In this document: positions 7,653 through 8,795 of the stretch, piece by piece
How positions within the stretch are numbered: the stretch's first letter is position 1
Layout of the letters: each line of letters opens with the position of its first letter
Source of the DNA: an uncultured Tidjanibacter sp.
Lineage (GTDB): Bacteria; Bacteroidota; Bacteroidia; Bacteroidales; Rikenellaceae
Direction: 5' to 3'
Assembly: GCA_934663885.1 (NCBI GenBank)
Contig: CAKUKW010000076.1
Span: 1-8,795, forward strand
Length of the DNA: 8,795 bases
The notes under the pieces: model-generated
Told to the model about the DNA's origin: nothing
Seen by the model: only the letters and a program-made list of their open reading frames with translations
Database searches by the model: none
Program-made: the position numbers and the translations under genes

Positions 7653-7666
7653 CCCCGGCGGCGGGG
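7653..7666. other. GC-rich hairpin in cupin-DUF362 gap
   Basis: CCCCG and CGGGG pair perfectly around a four-base loop in an otherwise AT-rich gap. In the direction of transcription (minus) no T run follows, so it is a poor terminator. It could act as an mRNA-processing or partial read-through element that lowers DUF362 and receptor expression relative to the cupin. Confidence 0.3.
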
Positions 7667-7732
7667 TTTCCTATTATGTCCCCTTTGTTCCATGCACCAT
7701 AGGATATCATCAATATTTTTTACCCCATTCCC

Positions 7733-8209
7733 CTACTTTTCCAAATTGCCGTATTCGGCATCCGTTACCGGGCCGTACCATACGGCAGGGCCTTTGGATA
7801 CCTGCGTACTGATGCCTACATGTACCAGCTCTTTATCATGCGCCGCACCGTGCCAGTGGATAATATCAGGTTTAATCTCAACCACGTCGCCGGTTTTGAG
7901 CGCACGGGCAGGATGTCCTTCCTCCTGGTACCACCCTTCGCCGGATGTTACGAGCAACAGTTGTCCCCCGGGATGCGAATGCCAGTAATTGCGGCACCCG
8001 GGCTCGAAAATTACATTATAAACCTGAACGCCGAAGTTATCGGCATCCGTTACGAGCATCTCCACCCATGCCGTCCCCGTAAAATTAGCCTCTGTTTTCT
8101 TGCCTTTAGGAAATATATCGCCTGTTTTCATCTCGTTATTGCTTTTACCGTTGCAAGATACCATTGCCAGTACCATAAAAATAATAAATAAATAATTCCA
8201 TCTTTTCAT
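7733..8209 (-). CDS. Cupin-domain lipoprotein
   Basis: From Met 8209 this is a 158-residue lipoprotein: MKRWNYLFIIFMVLAMVSC is a signal peptide with the lipidated cysteine at 19, followed by a Ser/Asn/Lys linker and a single cupin fold. The metal-binding motif 1 reads PGCRNYWHSHPGGQLLLVTS, with HxH and Gln where the classic cupin has Glu. Motif 2 reads KPDIIHWHG. This variant is seen in small cupins related to (R)-mandelonitrile lyase and in those near carboxymuconolactone decarboxylase genes, so a Mn- or Fe-type metal site is likely. It would be anchored in the envelope facing the periplasm. The reading frame stays open to an ATG at 8323, adding 38 residues before the signal peptide. I prefer 8209 because a signal peptide must be N-terminal, although AAGGA stands three bases before the 8323 ATG. 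It is the first gene of the minus-strand operon. Substrate unknown. Confidence 0.85.
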   Translation of the reverse strand: MKRWNYLFIIFMVLAMVSCNGKSNNEMKTGDIFPKGKKTEANFTGTAWVEMLVTDADNFGVQVYNVIFEPGCRNYWHSHPGGQLLLVTSGEGWYQEEGHPARALKTGDVVEIKPDIIHWHGAAHDKELVHVGISTQVSKGPAVWYGPVTDAEYGNLEK

Positions 8210-8323
8210 AGCGCCTGCATTTTTTAATTTATTATACCTCAATGTTCCCGGTCCCCTTACCGTCACCGGATCACGGCGGTCGATAAACAGGCTTTTTCCT
8301 GTATCGAGTTTTACTGTTTTCAT
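8210..8323 (-). other. 38-codon in-frame extension ahead of the cupin signal peptide
   Basis: The cupin frame is open from ATG 8323, preceded by AAGGA at a short three-base spacing and about 60 bases downstream of the -7 element. The extension begins MKTVKLDTGKSLFIDRRD, is hydrophilic and has no recognised domain. MKTVKL-x-x-G resembles the first residues of aldo/keto reductases, which often sit with such cupins, so it may be the remains of a deleted first gene. It may equally be untranslated leader that happens to be open. Confidence 0.35.
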
Positions 8324-8384
8324 GTATCCTTGTTCAGATACCGTGCTTTCCCGAAATTATATTACAAATAAAAAGTAAAATAAA

Positions 8385-8392
8385 CAAAGCTA
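8385..8392 (-). promoter_or_regulatory. Predicted -7 element of the cupin operon
   Basis: The minus strand reads TAGCTTTG, an exact match to the Bacteroidota TAnnTTTG element, within an AT-rich region. It predicts a start of transcription near 8378-8380, giving a leader of about 55 bases to the 8323 ATG or about 170 bases to the 8209 ATG. The -33 TTTG is not at the usual distance; the nearest TTTG (8408-8411) is 15 bases away, suggesting activator dependence. Confidence 0.6.
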
Positions 8393-8413
8393 TTTTGCCC
8401 AACGGCCCAAATA

Positions 8414-8431
8414 ATTTTGCTGAAAAGTCCA
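8414..8431 (-). promoter_or_regulatory. Copy 2 of 18-base repeat, putative AraC-type operator
   Basis: TGGACTTTTCAGCAAAAT on the minus strand, identical to 4026-4043. It lies 21 bases upstream of the cupin -7 element. A partial copy of its end, GCAAAAT, recurs at 8392-8398, 22 bases (about two helical turns) downstream, touching the -7 element. Tandem, same-face sites of this kind are typical of AraC-family activators. Confidence 0.65.
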
Positions 8432-8459
8432 ATTTAACTTTTCATTTGTAATATACCTT

Positions 8460-8756
8460 TCTGGAAGGGCACAGCCCGGAGATATATATGCTCCCGACAT
8501 CGCAGGAATAAACGACATGCACCTGCGCGGCATTCGGAGTATCTTTCGAGAACGACATTACGAAGATAGAATCGCTTTGCAAGCGACACAGGGATATGCT
8601 GGTCAGCAGCGAGGAGGGGAGAAAATCACAGTTCATTTATACCGACGACGGGCAGAAGAAGAAGAAGAAGAAGAAGAAGAAGAAGAAGAAGAGATGTTCA
8701 ACGAAATAGAAAAGGCTGCCACCGGCCTGCTTTTCAAAATAAGCGACGCCGAGTAG
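8460..8756 (+). pseudogene. Possible decayed gene with shifting frames
   Basis: No intact recognised gene is present in this stretch. Three coding-like plus-strand fragments follow each other in different frames. The first is about 8460-8550, including AQPGDIYAPDIAGINDMHLR. The second, in the next frame, is about 8545-8655, including ENDITKIESLCKRHRDML and ending in TDDGQ. After the GAA tract the first frame resumes with MFNEIEKAATGLLFKISDAE and stops at 8754-8756. The first frame is in fact open throughout, giving a 79-residue ORF from ATG 8517, but its middle part is Arg-rich and looks out of frame. On the minus strand a 64-codon ORF (8636-8442) also has plausible codons. Remnant of a gene with two compensating shifts, a real small protein, or non-coding DNA all remain possible. 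I recognise no family. Confidence 0.3.
8654..8692 (+). repeat. GAA trinucleotide microsatellite
   Basis: Twelve perfect GAA units (8655-8690) with matching flanks give a 39-base period-3 tract. In one plus frame it encodes poly-Glu, in the next poly-Lys; on the minus strand it reads CTT. Tracts this long are uncommon in bacteria and are prone to change in unit number by replication slippage. Confidence 0.95.
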
Positions 8757-8795
8757 CGGCGGAAAACGATGATAGCCGGAGTCGGAATATAACAG

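Noticed and set aside
8442..8636. 64-codon minus-strand ORF at the right end
   Set aside because: Codon choice is not bad, but the ORF is bounded by an immediate upstream stop, has no recognised motif and competes with equally plausible plus-strand fragments, so it is not called as a gene.
1..8795. CRISPR array, tRNA, rRNA or insertion sequence
   Set aside because: No spaced direct-repeat array, no tRNA-like cloverleaf with its conserved arms, no rRNA sequence and no transposase or flanking terminal inverted repeats were seen.

Overview
The window looks like chromosomal DNA of a Bacteroidota bacterium, probably order Bacteroidales. The evidence is two exact TAnnTTTG promoter elements placed correctly upstream of genes, A-rich rather than strong Shine-Dalgarno leaders, a TPR-transmembrane-AraC hybrid regulator, and a short TonB-dependent receptor grouped with an exported flavodoxin, a DUF362 protein and a cupin lipoprotein. 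The genus cannot be fixed from the sequence alone.

Layout. 50-1843 (-) encodes a membrane-anchored TPR sensor with a C-terminal AraC-type DNA-binding domain. It is divergent, across a 268-base spacer, from a DUF1848 protein at 2112-3065 (+) that carries a radical-SAM-like CX3CX2C motif near its C-terminus. From 3170 to about 8323 every gene is on the minus strand. In transcription order they are a cupin lipoprotein (8209-7733, possibly starting at 8323), an exported DUF362 protein (7600-6617), a TonB-dependent receptor (6594-4687), an exported flavodoxin (4586-4044) and an AraC-family regulator (3997-3170). The last few hundred bases (8437-8795) hold no intact recognisable gene. They contain coding-like fragments in changing frames and a tract of 12 perfect GAA units.

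How the genes fit together. An identical 18-base sequence (TGGACTTTTCAGCAAAAT on the minus strand) occurs exactly twice that I can find: directly upstream of the promoter of the AraC-family gene, and upstream of the promoter of the cupin gene that heads the minus-strand cluster. Each copy is followed by a perfect Bacteroidota -7 element. The simplest reading is that this is the binding site of the AraC-family protein, which would control its own gene and the whole cupin-DUF362-receptor-flavodoxin operon. All four structural products carry export signals, so the operon appears to encode an envelope module: a receptor bringing a ligand across the outer membrane, plus periplasmic or lipid-anchored flavin and metal proteins that could act on it. 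The ligand and reaction cannot be read from the sequence.

The best candidates for something new are the two-copy operator, the exported redox module, the 38-codon in-frame extension ahead of the cupin signal peptide, and the GAA tract in the decayed region at the right edge.
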